64,000 bases of DNA from the NCBI RefSeq assembly GCF_963678635.1, contig NC_087068.1:49373724-49437723 (forward strand), read 5' to 3'. Source of the stretch: Symsagittifera roscoffensis (lineage: Eukaryota; Xenacoelomorpha; Acoela; Convolutidae). The notes below the pieces were generated by a model, which had not been told where the DNA came from, did not search any database, and worked only from the letters and a program-made list of their open reading frames with translations. Positions 50,361 through 61,799 of the stretch are shown piece by piece. Numbering within the stretch: the first letter of the stretch is position 1; each line of letters begins with the position of its first letter. A program made the translations under genes and the position numbers.

Positions 50361-51600
50361 AAGGTTGGGCAACTGGGGTTGGAAAAAGCTATTGTTAGTT
50401 CTCAGAACATTGATCAATGAAAATGTACATAGTTCTGGGGCAACCTCATTGAACGAGTTGTCCAACAATCCCCCAAATAATTTTTTTTCAAAAACAAGAA
50501 CTTTGCAAAACTTGTAATTGAGCCAAATAAAGGTTTTGGGTGAGTGCCTTTTTTACTAGTTCACGTTCAATTTTCTCTACATCCACCAGTAATTTTGTGT
50601 TTTTTGTATGCGGGTTATTTCTGGATTAGTTGACTTCCTAATCATGCACAGTTTCAATATGTTGAAGAAAAGAAACAAAAGCATTTTCTATGAGCTGAAA
50701 TCTGTAAAACAAAGTTGTTTTGAGAAAAAAAAACAGTTTTCGATAAAAACGGCTATTTGAGAATTTATAGGTTTTTTACTGTTATGATCAGAATAAAATG
50801 ATCATTATTGTGCTATGACAAGCATTTTCAGACAGGAAAAAAAACCAATTATAGCAGTATAGAGTTTTTTTGCTATGCTGAAGTGAAAAGAGAAAAATTG
50901 GTTTCAATTTTTTTTTAAGTTCCGGACGTCTGAGCTATTTTAAACTCATTCTAGTGTCAATGCCGAAAAATTCGTTCCATGTCAAGTTTTGTTCTCTATT
51001 GCATTCAGGCAGACAAAAACTGCGAATGCTTGTTTTTAAACATTTCTTGTTAAGCTGAAATCATTGAAAAAACAAAAAGATTCTGTGAAAATTTTTTTTT
51101 ACAAGAACTCGGCAATCTAAACTAATAAAGACAAAAACAAGACCTTGATCAAAAATGTATAAATGGAAAACTGCAATTGAAACCAACTTTTGCATACATT
51201 AAAAAGCAAACTTCCTGCTATGCTGGTGAATTACAAAAAATTTGATTTTGAGAAAAAAAATTTCCTTCATCAAAAAATTCGGCCAATTAAGCTTTCTTAG
51301 AATTAGTTGTCGAGTCAAAACCCCTAAGGTCAAAATTGTGAAATTCACTGCTTTTCAACTTATGAAATTTAAAACGTTATCAGCAAAAAGTTTTTCTGAG
51401 CCTTATAGAGAAATGTGTATCGGACAAAGGTCACTTTCGCAAATTTTTCAGATAGTCAAAAACACTTTTCTTAATTAAGTTTTTGTTTGAAAAAACCGGC
51501 CTGTTTCGCCCAGCTCAGCTTCCGATTTGTTAGATCAAACTACGACCATGTAAACTCATAATTTACTCGACGATTTATCAGTACTAGAAAAAAAATAACT
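50360..51600. other. AT-rich non-coding stretch, diverged relative of 52720-53280
   Basis: Segments such as 'ggaaaaagct...ttagttctca', 'ttctctacatccacc' and 'gagaaaaattggtttcaa' recur in the same order at 52720-53250 and 54525-55060, so this is an older copy of the same larger repeat. No splice-consistent ORF or RNA gene was seen. Confidence 0.6.
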
Positions 51601-52090
51601 GTAACAGCCTGATTGGCGGGAGAAAAAAGATCATTTCTCAACGAAAATTTATCGGATTTCAAAAAAATTGATATGGTTGAGCTTCTCTTGAGCAGTTGCG
51701 TCAATCTAACTTGAAAGAGGACATTGCGTAAAAATTTTCATCAAAACCTCGATACTCTGCAATAAAGTGTAGTAACTCTGACAACCCGATCAGGTTTCAC
51801 GTGATTCACCATAAATTTAGTTGAGAATAAAAGTATTATATAAAATCGACCAGGACATGTAATTTTTAGCAGAGAAGTCAAATCTGACGCTACTTTTTTT
51901 ATTCACATCTGTTTTCAAGGCAAAAAACAACATTTTCACTTTTCGTCCTAAAATGGTCACATTTTGACTACAAAAAAAAAATTTAGGCTTTTAGTCAGGC
52001 AAAATGAAGCACTACCGAATCCCGCTATAATTTTTTTGATTAGTCAGTCGCTAAGCACTTGCTCGTAGCTTTCCAATGACCCCTAGTTTA
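51600..52090. repeat. AT-rich repeat module M, copy 2
   Basis: Close match to 49262-49690 at an offset of ~2342 bp, including GGTCACATTTTGAC (51955-51968). It is followed, as in copy 1, by ~185-bp sub-repeats. Confidence 0.85.
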
Positions 52091-52509
52091 AGATTTTTGA
52101 AAAAAGGAGTTTTGAGAAAATTGGAGGTGAGCCATGGCAAAAAGTTGGGGTTGGGCACTTTTTTTTAATTCACATTCCATTTTCTCCGAATGAAGCCCTG
52201 GTAAAACCAGCAAAATAACATTTGATTGCTCATTCACTAAGCCCATGCTTAGCGCTCTCCAGTGATGCATAATATCATTTTTTTGAAAAAAGGATTTTTG
52301 AGAAAATTGGAGGTGAGCCATGGCAAAAAGTTGGGGTTGGACACTTTTTTTTTAAAATTCATATTAAATTTTCTCGGAATGAAGCCCTCGTAAAACCAGC
52401 AACTTAATATTTGATTGCTGATTCGCTAAGCCCATGCCTAGCGCTCTCCAGTGATGCATGATATCAATTTTTTGAAAAAAGAGATTTTGAGAAAATTGGA
52501 GGTGAGCCA

Positions 52510-54314
52510 TGGCAAGAAGTTGGGGTTGGGCTTTTTTTTAAAATTCAGATTCACATTTCTCAGAAAGAAGCCCTGGTGAAACCAACAAAAAATATTTGAT
52601 TGGTTATTCGCTAAGCCTTTGCTTCGAACTGTCCGGTGATGCCTAATGTCGGTTTTCTGAAACAAGAGATTTTGAGAAAATTGCAGGCGAGCCAAATCAA
52701 AAATTTACGGCTCGGCAACTGGGATTGGAAAAAGCTATAATTAGTTCTCATATAAATGAAAATTTACATAGTTGCGAAGCAACCTCATTGTAAGAATTTT
52801 CCAACACTCTCGCAAATGATTTATTTCAGAAACAAGAAATTTGACAAATTTGTAATTGAGCCAAATCAATATTTTGGGGTTATGCCTTTTGTTCTAGGTC
52901 ACATTCAGTTTTCTCTACATCCACCCCTAACTCTGTTGATTTTGTATTTTTATAAGCCAGCTACTTTTAAAGTAGTTCACTTCCTGTTCATAGACAGTTT
53001 TCAAAATGTTGAAAAAAACTAAAACGATTTTTGAGCTGAAACCTGTAAAAAAAATTTGCTGTGAGAAAAAAAACTGTTTTCGCTGAACACGGCAATATGA
53101 GAAAGGATAGATTTTTCTTAAGGTCTTGATCCAGATAAAATGATCAAAATCTTGCTATTAAACGCAATTTCAACCAGACAAAAAAAATAATTGAAATATT
53201 AGAAATTTTTTCCTATGCTGATATGAAAAGAGAAAAATTGGTTTCAAAGGTTTTTTTATAAAAATTTTGGTCATCTGAGCAATTTTAAATTCAGTGATCG
53301 GTCATATCCAGGATCGCCAACGTAGAGACGGACAATATCGAGTCCCTGGAAAGCTTTTTTGCAGGTCACAATGATTTTTCGAAACAACAATTTCACAAGT
53401 TCAACCTCAAATATTTCTTGCTGAGCGGAAAATTTCAATGTGAAAGACGTTATGAAAACGTTTTATTTTGAAGTATTTGGCAAATTAAGCTAAATAAACA
53501 AAGGTTAGCTTTACTTAAATTCACTCTACGGTCATATCCAGGATCGCCAAGGTGGAGACGGACACTATCGGTTCCCTGGAAAGCTTTTTTGCTGGTCACT
53601 ATGATTTTTCAAAATAACATTTTCACAAGTTCAACCTCAAATATTTCTTGCTGAGCTGAAAACTTCAATGTGAAAAACGTTATAAAAAAGTCTTTATTTT
53701 GAAGTTTTTGGCATTTTAGGCTAAGTGAACAAATCACTTTACTGATCAAATTTTAGCGAATAAAAAAATTTGATCAAAAAAGCTTTCTGATCAAAGTGCA
53801 AGTCTGATATAGAAACTGTTCAAATTATATAATCACTCTTTTAATAGAACACTTTCCCAGCTGTGCTGGACTATTCGAAAATTTGTACCGAGAAGGTTTT
53901 TTAGAAAATGGCCATCTGTGCATATATATGATTAGAATGCTGTCATCGCACATCAAAGTACAGTTGGATCTAGGCACTAAAATGATTATAAGTTAGCTCA
54001 GGTTGCCTCAATTCTTCAAAAAAACATTTGATTGCTCATCTGCTAAGCCCATGCTTAGCGCTCTCCAGTGATGCATAATATCAGTTTTTTGAAAAAAGGA
54101 TTTTTGAGAAAATTGGAGGTGAGCCATGGCAAAAAGTTGGGGTTGGGTACTTTTTTTTAAAATTCACAATCAATTTTCTCGAATTGAAGCCCTGGTAAAA
54201 CCAGCAAAATAACATTTGATTGATAACTCGCTAAGCCCATGCTTAGCGCTCTCCAGTGATGCATAATATCAGTTTTTTGAAAAAAGGGATTTTGAGAAAA
54301 TTGGAGGTGAGCCA
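52510..54314. repeat. 1805-bp tandem duplication, left copy
   Basis: Equivalent points are exactly 1805 bp apart (e.g. 52756/54561, 54027/55832), with very few differences. Inside are two ~230-bp repeats beginning 'ggtcatatccaggatcgcc' (near 53303 and 53529) and one ~185-bp sub-repeat cluster. No gene is recognised. Confidence 0.9.
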
Positions 54315-56120
54315 TGGCAAGAAGTTGGGGTTGGGCTTTTTTTTAAAATTCAGATTCACATTTCTCAGAAAGAAGCCCTGGTGAAACCAACAAAAAATAT
54401 TTGATTGGTTATTCGCTAAGCCTTTGCTTCGAACTGTCCGGTGATGCCTAATGTCGGTTTTCTGAAACAAGAGATTTTGAGAAAATTGCAGGCGAGCCAA
54501 ATCAAAAATTTACGGCTCGGCAACTGGGATTGGAAAAAGCTATAATTAGTTCTCATATAAATGAAAATTTACATAGTTGCGAAGCAACCTCATTGTAAGA
54601 ATTTTCCAACACTCTCGCAAATGATTTATTTCAGAAACAAGAAATTTGACAAATTTGTAATTGAGCCAAATCAATATTTTGGGGTTATGCCTTTTGTTCT
54701 AGGTCACATTCAGTTTTCTCTACATCCACCCCTAACTCTGTTGATTTTGTATTTTTATAAGCCAGCTACTTTTAAAGTAGTTCACTTCCTGTTCATAGAC
54801 AGTTTTCAAAATGTTGAAAAAAACTAAAACGATTTTTGAGCTGAAACCTGTAAAAAAAATTTGCTGTGAGAAAAAAAAACTGTTTTCGCTAAACACGGCA
54901 ATATGAGAAAGGATAGGTTTTTCTTAAGGTCTTGATCCAGATAAAATGATCAAAATCTTGCTATTAAACGCAATTTCAACCAGACAAAAAAAATAATTGA
55001 AATATTAGAAATTTTTTCCTATGCTGATATGAAAAGAGAAAAATTGGTTTCAAAGGTTTTTTTATAAAAATTTTGGTCATCTGAGCAATTTTAAATTCAG
55101 TGATCGGTCATATCCAGGATCGCCAACGTAGAGACGGACAATATCGAGTCCCTGGAAAGCTTTTTTGCAGGTCACAATGATTTTTCGAAACAACAATTTC
55201 ACAAGTTCAACCTCAAATATTTCTTGCTGAGCGGAAAATTTCAATGTGAAAGACGTTATGAAAACGTTTTATTTTGAAGTATTTGGCAAATTAAGCTAAA
55301 TAAACAAAGGTTAGCTTTACTTAAATTCACTCTACGGTCATATCCAGGATCGCCAAGGTGGAGACGGACACTATCGGTTCCCTGGAAAGCTTTTTTGCTG
55401 GTCACTATGATTTTTCAAAATAACATTTTCACAAGTTCAACCTCAAATATTTCTTGCTGAGCTGAAAACTTCAATGTGAAAAACGTTATAAAAAAGTCTT
55501 TATTTTGAAGTTTTTGGCATTTTAGGCTAAGTGAACAAATCACTTTACTGATCAAATTTTAGCGAATAAAAAAATTTGATCAAAAAAGCTTTCTGATCAA
55601 AGTGCAAGTCTGATATAGAAACTGTTCAAATTATATAATCACTCTTTTAATAGAACACTTTCCCAGCTGTGCTGGACTATTCGAAAATTTGTACCGAGAA
55701 GGTTTTTTAGAAAATGGCCATCTGTGCATATATATGATTAGAATGCTGTCATCGCACATCAAAGTACAGTTGGATCTAGGCACTAAAATGATTATAAGTT
55801 AGCTCAGGTTGCCTCAATTCTTCAAAAAAACATTTGATTGCTCATCTGCTAAGCCCATGCTTAGCGCTCTCCAGTGATGCATAATATCAGTTTTTTGAAA
55901 AAAGGATTTTTGAGAAAATTGGAGGTGAGCCATGGCAAAAAGTTGGGGTTGGGTACTTTTTTTTAAAATTCACAATCAATTTTCTCGAATTGAAGCCCTG
56001 GTAAAACCAGCAAAATAACATTTGATTGATAACTCGCTAAGCCCATGCTTAGCGCTCTCCAGTGATGCATAATATCAGTTTTTTGAAAAAAGGGATTTTG
56101 AGAAAATTGGAGGTGAGCCA
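54315..56120. repeat. 1805-bp tandem duplication, right copy
   Basis: Nearly identical to 52510-54314. Differences are A-run lengths and a handful of substitutions (e.g. 'cgctaaacacgg' against 'cgctgaacacgg'). The near-identity implies a recent event or active homogenisation. Confidence 0.9.
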
Positions 56121-56189
56121 TGGCAAGAAGTTGGGGTTGGGCTTTTTTTTTTAATTCAGATTCTAATTTCTCGGAACGAAGCCCTGGTG

Positions 56190-57010
56190 AAGCTAACCTA
56201 AAATTATTTTAGTGCCTAGATCCAACTGTACTTTGATGTGATGTATTAGTGCCATTTTCAGACTGTTTGATCAGTGATTACAGATTGAAAGATTCCTGCT
56301 GTGCTGTATTCATAAAAAGAAAATTGGTTTTGATATAATTTTTTTTTCTTTGAAAACGGCTGTATGAGGTTTCATAGAGCTCTTTGACTGTCTTGGCCAG
56401 TTATTTATATTCAAAACTTATGTTGATAGCTTGTAATTCAAACAGAATTCTAAAATTAAAAAAAAAATTCTGCCTAGCCACGAAAAACCTTATGAAATTG
56501 AACGTCAGAAAAATCTGCATAATTTTAAAGAATCCAGGAATGTGAGCTATTATAGAGTAATTCTACTCAATCAAAATTGAATGTTTAAAATGATTTTATT
56601 AAAACTACTGTTGACGAAATAATAACTTTTTCGAAAAAAGTAGGGGCAAAAAAATAAATATTTATAAAAAACATATTTTCTGGAGAAAACTAATACTTGA
56701 AACTATCAGTTAGCCGTTTTCAGTGTTTTGGACCTCTAATTATTGTTTTGCTCCTTTTTTGAGGTTTTCTTTGCTGTTTTTTAGTTTTTGGGGCTCAGAA
56801 GCATAAATCTGGTTTAGGTATTATGTTGTGTGTAATTATTGGTTTTTCTGCCGGTTTTCAGATAAAAAAGGTCTAGGTTGGTTTTGAGAGGTTTGGGAGG
56901 GCTCAAGAGAGATTTCTGTGTTTTGGTTGGCGTCCATGTCATCAATAACAGTTTTAAGCAGCTTTTGGGGTTTTTAATGGGTTTTCAAAAGTTTTTGGGC
57001 ATTTTTTGGG
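56190..57010. other. AT-rich sequence without recognised feature
   Basis: No long ORF, no clear repeat of the neighbouring families and no RNA gene was seen. The right half is T/G-rich on the + strand ('gttttttgggattttg'). Confidence 0.4.
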
Positions 57011-57019
57011 ATTTTGATA

Positions 57020-57270
57020 CCTTGGTCACATTTTGACAAAATTCCCAACCCCAAACCCAGTCTTCAATCTGGTGGTCACATTTTGAAACCCCAAATGTCA
57101 CTTTTTGACTACAGTGCTACCCTGGTCACATTTTGACGGTCACATTTTGACTACAGTCGCCGTCCTACACATGGTCACATTTTGACACCCCCTAGTCAAA
57201 ATGTGACCATGGGTAGGACCCTAACCCTAACCCTAACCCTAACCCTAGCCACGGTCACATTTTGACACTT
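57020..57270. repeat. GGTCACATTTTGAC motif cluster with hairpin
   Basis: The motif occurs at 57024, 57074 (last base changed), 57124, 57138, 57173 and 57253 in direct orientation and at 57195-57208 inverted. The 57173 and 57195 copies are the centre of a hairpin: arms 57162-57186 and 57195-57219 (24 of 25 bases pair) with an 8-nt loop. A variant, ggtcatattttgac, lies at 57422. Confidence 0.85.
57219..57248. repeat. Interstitial telomere-type repeat (CCCTAA)4 plus one imperfect copy
   Basis: Four perfect CCCTAA units (57219-57242) and CCCTAG (57243-57248). The orientation is that of a left chromosome end. It directly abuts the right arm of the hairpin at 57162-57219. The TTAGGG type is common in animals but not in most arthropods or nematodes. 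Confidence 0.9.
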
Positions 57271-57479
57271 TTTTTGGACATTTTTGGCATCGGCTCAAAA
57301 GGGTTCCCGACGTCCTAGAGCCTTAAAACTTATTGATTTGGGGTTAGGAGCGAAAATAAACGTACCTTACTGAAAAAAAAACTTCAAAAAAGTGGCTAAA
57401 AAAAGTTGGGGTTAGGCTTTTGGTCATATTTTGACACTTTTGAGGTTGGGCTTTAAATAAGTTTAAAATTTGGGGTTTC

Positions 57480-58095
57480 TGAGTAAAATGGGGGTGTTTT
57501 GGAAAGCCCTGCTCACGTTCTTTCCAATAAACTAAAAATCAAGTCAGTTGGAACATTAGTTCAAAAGTTATAAGCCTAACTCTAAACTTCGAGAATTTGA
57601 TCCTGGTTGGCTGGAGGAAAAAAGGCATATATTGATGAAAAAATGTCGGATTTTGAAAATTAAAGCATGGTTGACCGTTTCTTGAGCAGGTGCGATGATC
57701 TAAACTAAAAAAAAGTTGAGGTTAGATTTCCAACCCAGAGTTAAAATTCTAAAGTCAAGTGTAGTTACTATGACAACCCGATCAGGACAGGAGTCATTAA
57801 GGGTTAGACAAATTGATTATAAAGTTTTATAATAAAAACGAGCAATAAGTCCTACTTTGAGCCAGAAACACGTTCCTGGTGTTTTTTTTTACATTCGACC
57901 TTGTTTTTGGGGCACAAATTGACATTTTCTTTTTAAGTCCTATAAAGGTCTTATTTTGACTATAAAAAAATAGGCTGCTGAAAAGCCAGAATAAGGCCCA
58001 ATTGATTCAAGCATTAGAAATTTTGATAAATCAGTCGCCAAGCCCTTGCTTAGAGCTTTGGAATGACCCCTGAAAAGATTTTTTTGAATAAACAC
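57480..58095. repeat. AT-rich repeat module M, diverged copy 3
   Basis: Follows the same order as 49139-49760 ('tggctggagg', 'gttgaccgtttcttgagcag', 'tgacaacccgatcagg', 'agtcgccaagcccttgctt'), with many substitutions and indels. It is older than the other two copies. Confidence 0.7.
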
Positions 58096-58104
58096 ATTTT
58101 GAGA

Positions 58105-58345
58105 TAATTTCATTAGAGAGAAAAAAAATTCAAAAAGTTACAAGTGCTAACTTTGTAGGTCCAGACCCCAGATTTCTGGAAATAAGCGCAAAATGACGCC
58201 AATATTGAGCACTTAAACTGAAGATTAAAAAAATAAAGGATGTCAGAGGCCTGTACCCATATGCCAGAAAATTAGACACATGGGTACAAAAAAAATCACC
58301 AAAAAATAGCAAAAACTTTTCTTGTTTGGAAAAATTCAACCGGTA
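58105..58345. repeat. Single diverged Sat1 monomer lacking the first hairpin
   Basis: Matches Sat1 from 'agttacaagtgctaactttg' through 'ccatatgccagaaaat' to 'ttcaaccgg'. After GTCAGAG (58242-58248) it goes directly to 'gcctgtaccc'; the ~27 nt forming the loop and right arm of the first hairpin in amplified Sat1 are absent. The second hairpin (gtacccat/atgggtac) is kept. Confidence 0.88.
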
Positions 58346-59040
58346 AGTGAAAAAGAGCGGGACTAAGAAACATTCGAAAAAGCGTAGCTGGTTATTTCAA
58401 AGATGTCAAAACTGAAGAAACATTCAGTAGCCAAGATCAAAAGCTAGTGGAAACTACCAATTTGTGGCAACTTTATTGAGACAAAAACACTCCAGCGCGA
58501 ATATGCTAGTGCAACAATCGCAACACTAGTAGAATTGAATAAATGAACAAAAATGAGCACATCAAAAAAAACTATGTCAGCCAGACACTGTGATCAAAAA
58601 TGGAAAAACTTGTAACGAGAAAAACCGCATCACTGATAGACACATAAAAAGACATGATTCCAGAAAAAAAAGTGAAATCAATAATTAAGCACTCCCAGGT
58701 ACCCTTAATAAGCTATAAAGGCATTACCAAACCCAAAAAGGCAGCACTGTCTTTCAAATTTGTGAAAACTCAAAAAATGTCTGGTAGTCAAGACCAAAAA
58801 GAAAGAAAAACTGCCAGTACTGTGACGACAATTGTTTTCGAACAAAAAATCACCACAGCGCAAATTCGCTTCTGCAACTATCGCGTTCCCAGTAGGTTTG
58901 ACGAATGAAACAACAATGAACACATCAAGATGACTTAAAAAGCCACACACTGTCCTCAAAAATGAAAAAATTTGTACCACAAAAAATCGCATTAAAGATG
59001 AACACAAAAAAAGACTTATTTCAGAAACATAAATACCAAA
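58346..59040. repeat. Diverged Sat2 A-B dimer
   Basis: A-type (58365-58665) then B-type (58670-59035) sequence, with scattered substitutions against the arrays further left. Sat1 is again directly followed by Sat2, as at 3130, 8671 and 41215, so that order predates the amplification. Confidence 0.88.
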
Positions 59041-59116
59041 AAAGTGCTTCTTGGTTGCTCTAGTTTGGGTGTTCCAGGACCGCCGCGTGGAGGCGAGCAC
59101 TATCGGCCACATAAAA

Positions 59117-59166
59117 ATTTATTAGACAAGAAAAATATACACAATAAAACAAAAAAAATTAAGTAA
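59117..59166 (-). terminator. Probable poly(A) signal of the zinc-finger/recombinase-like gene
   Basis: AATAAA on the minus strand (59118-59123), ~45 nt past the stop codon at 59167. Position and motif fit a cleavage/polyadenylation signal. Confidence 0.5.
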
Positions 59167-60953
59167 TCAATGAAGAACTAAAGTGTCGGTAACAATTGAG
59201 AAAACAAGTAAACAAAAATAAAAAACAATCAATTTTCGGTATAGAGTAGAATTGATGGATAGATGGCTCCTCCCATGTTGCTTTGGGAGCTGTCGAGCCC
59301 AGTTTTTGGTAAAAACTTTTTGATCGATGTGATCAATGTCGTCTGTCGCGTTTAACGGGGCAAACAAATATTTATGCTCTTTGCCCATGGTCAGTCTAAG
59401 TTTTGCGAATCTGTCTAGCAATGACATCTCTTGGTCACTGAAGCCAAGAACTTTAACCCCCTCACAGTAGAAATTCTTATGGGTTCTTTCCAAAGCCTCC
59501 TGTATCTTCTGGATTCTCGCTCTCTCCACGGGTCCTTTCTTTACTTCAGCGAGATCTTTTGGCGCAAGCTCGATGGCATAGAGCTTTCGATTTTCGGATT
59601 CGTGCCGGTTCTGAAGATATTCAGTCCTGAAGAGACTGACTGTTCCAGAATGGTGCGAGTTTCTGAACACAACTAACGCTATCAGATTATTGATCAGTCG
59701 TCTGAAATCATCTTCTGCTACGTCAGTATTGGACTCCTTCAAACTTTCTTCCAGAAAAGCGAGAATTCGCTCGCGCAGTTGAAAGACTTCCTTCGGTTCA
59801 GGCAACGAGTTAGCTGCTGTTGATCTGACAACATGTCTGCGGCTCCGCGCAGACTTAACCTCATTTTTTCTCCGCAACCTTATCTGACCCTGGAAGGCAG
59901 GGATGTCAGTTTTTTTCTTGAACGAGCCGAGTTCAACAACCAGAAAATCGTTAATAAAGGCATCTACCTCCAGTAACAAATAGAGAATCGACTTTGAAGC
60001 TGTTACTTTCGGATACATCTGTATCCACTCTTTCAGTTTACTCGGTTGTGTCATGCCCTTCGTTTTTACAATCATATCCTTCAATTTCCTCATCTTGCCT
60101 TTGATGTTAGATTTCTTGAAAGTCAAGTTCTTTCCCTTCGCGAAGTCATTCTCTCGCATTTTCTGATATCTATTCAGGAGCTTTTCAAAATTTACAGTCT
60201 TACGAGACAAATATCGTTCTTCACTTTCCTCGACTGGTCTTTCAGCCTGATCTAAAATTTCTTTCGGCAAATCCCATAGAGATGTGATGGTAACCCAAGA
60301 AGGAATGTGTGGGTGCTTGTACCTGCCATCTGAATTTTTGACCTTCTGTCGACTTTTCATGTGGCACAATTGATTGCACTTAGTGCAGAGAAACTTTTTA
60401 ATAGTTTTATCTTTGGCTTCCATCATGAGATGGCATCTCTGGTACAGACTCTGTACAGTTTTGTCTTTCACTTGATGGCCTAGCTGGAAATGCCGACGCA
60501 AACTCCTGTAGTGCGCGAAAAAATCGCCACAAAACAAGCACTTATGCGGTTTCGCCGATGTTGGACGCTCGACTGACTTCTTTTTAGGAATTGACGACTC
60601 GCTGTCAGTGGAACCATCATCACTGCTCGATTCAAGCTCTTCTGGTCTCCAAGCCGGGTCTTCTTCTAAATTAAGTCTGGTCGGCTCTTCAAACTGATTT
60701 AGATGTTGCGAAACGCTAACATCGATGCTCTCTGACGCCTCGTCAATTCTAAAGATGAAGTATGTGTCAGTAATTTTGGCGTCTTTATCATGTTCATCTT
60801 TCAAATGGGTTTTCAAAAGATGGAAGTCCACTTTGTTGGCGAGGCAACTGCACTCCTTGCAAAAAACAAAGAAATGCTTTTTTTCGCCGTTGATGATGGG
60901 TGTCCGACCCTTGAAACGGTTTACTGGGGCATTCCGTTTGATGGCTGATCATC
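59167..60953 (-). CDS. C2H2 zinc-finger and tyrosine-recombinase-like segment (C-terminal part of a SET/ZnF/YR-like protein)
   Basis: This frame is open from a TGA near 60953 down to 59167. It begins with a C-X2-C...H-X4-H finger (around 60790-60870), then an acidic Ser-rich stretch. A classic C2H2 finger follows, C-X2-C-X12-H-X4-H (C98, C101, H114, H119 counting from 60831), then a CTKC...HPH pair (149-175) and a long basic helical part. From ~residue 275 it resembles the recombinase-like domain found in many uncharacterised metazoan proteins: a 'LIALVVFRNSHHSG' block (R390), a 'KYLFAP' block (487-492) and a 'STLYRK' block near 530. The domain stops there, so the later catalytic His/Arg/Tyr positions seem to be missing and activity is unlikely. 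Domain assignment is from pattern memory, not a search. It probably continues the frame at 60794-61795 after a one-base slip. Confidence 0.65.
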
Positions 60954-61799
60954 TCAGAGACATATGACATGGGGTACGCGCAATGCAGACATATCATTAG
61001 GTCTCCGTCTTCGTCTTCTTCATGCGTTTTGTCAATTAATTTACTTTGGCTGAGATTCTTATTGACAATTGGTGGCTTAGTTGCTCCACCAGGGCCTCTA
61101 ACTCGAGCTGGTGGAAAGACCTTTTTCGGAACTTTTTTGTCCGTTAAATTAAAATTACAGTAGATAGGTTGCGGTTCTTCTTCTTCTGCTTCATTATCTT
61201 CGTCGTCTTTTTCTTCGCAGTTATTGCTATTGGCGATTAAATCTTCAACAAACTGCGAAAACGAAGCCTTTTTGTCTAACAACGAAGAAGTTTCCAACAC
61301 ATTGCTTTCCGGATGAGCTGTTGTATGGCTCACTCGCGAAATACTCGATAGAGGGGAAAGTTCGGGCATAGTATCTTCCTGGTCTCTTGTAGGGCCCGGT
61401 GATGCAAGGCTGGTCACATGAGCTTCCTCACAAGGGTTATAAGGTAGTGCTGATGCCTGGGGTTGTAATGTTGTTGTTGTTAATGATGAAGTTGTAGTCT
61501 CGCTCGGTGATGCAAGGCTTGTCACATAAGCTTCCTCGCAAGGGTTATAAGGTACTGTTGATGATTGGGGTTGTAATGTTGTTGTTGTTAACGATGATGT
61601 TGTAGTCTCGCAAGGCTCGTTAGTCTTGCCAGATTTTGTCAGTTCGTCGGTGCTAGTTTCCAGCGTTGATGATGTTATTGCAGCAATGTTCTTTCTGCAT
61701 TTTGGGGTTCTCCATGGCATGAAGTCCCCTTGGTAATCATAGGTGATTTCTTCACCTTTCTGGATTGGTCTCTCACATACTATTTTTGTGTCGCTCGCC
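60794..61799 (-). CDS. SET C-terminal motif, Ser/Thr-rich linker and C2HC finger (middle part of the same protein)
   Basis: Upstream of the first Met (61720) the same frame reads through a 'KGEEITYDYQGDF' motif, the C-terminal signature of SET domains, so translation must enter from the SET segment. Next come a Ser/Thr-rich linker with a 36-residue tandem repeat, an acidic run, a Pro/Gly-rich basic stretch and a C-X2-C-X12-H-X3-C finger (C244, C247, H260, C264 from 61720). After the finger this frame becomes unlike protein, while the frame of the 59167-60953 segment continues a sensible sequence. Dropping one base in the four-G run at 60926-60929 would join them. I read 60794 as a false end. 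Confidence 0.6.
61394..61609 (-). repeat. 108-bp tandem repeat in the linker (two copies)
   Basis: Codes for two 36-residue repeats starting ETTTSSLTTTTLQPQ and ending NPCEEA-VTSLASP. The two copies differ by a few residues. A shorter relative of the region's start appears in the duplicate at 62400-62480. Confidence 0.9.

Noticed and set aside
49684-54500. Minus-strand ORFs of 77-110 aa with 'HLQFSQN..FQK' repeats
   Set aside because: Direct translation of the ~185-bp AT-rich sub-repeats; frames are broken by A/T run changes between copies.
52756-54827. Two identical 88-aa plus-strand ORFs
   Set aside because: Identity is explained by the 1805-bp duplication; no homology or splice support, and the diverged relative at 50400 does not keep the frame.
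57219-57248. True chromosome end
   Set aside because: Only about 30 bp, and flanked on both sides by long non-telomeric sequence; treated as interstitial.
59431-61163. Plus-strand ORFs of 64-81 aa opposite the zinc-finger gene
   Set aside because: They lie antisense to a long, domain-bearing minus-strand frame.
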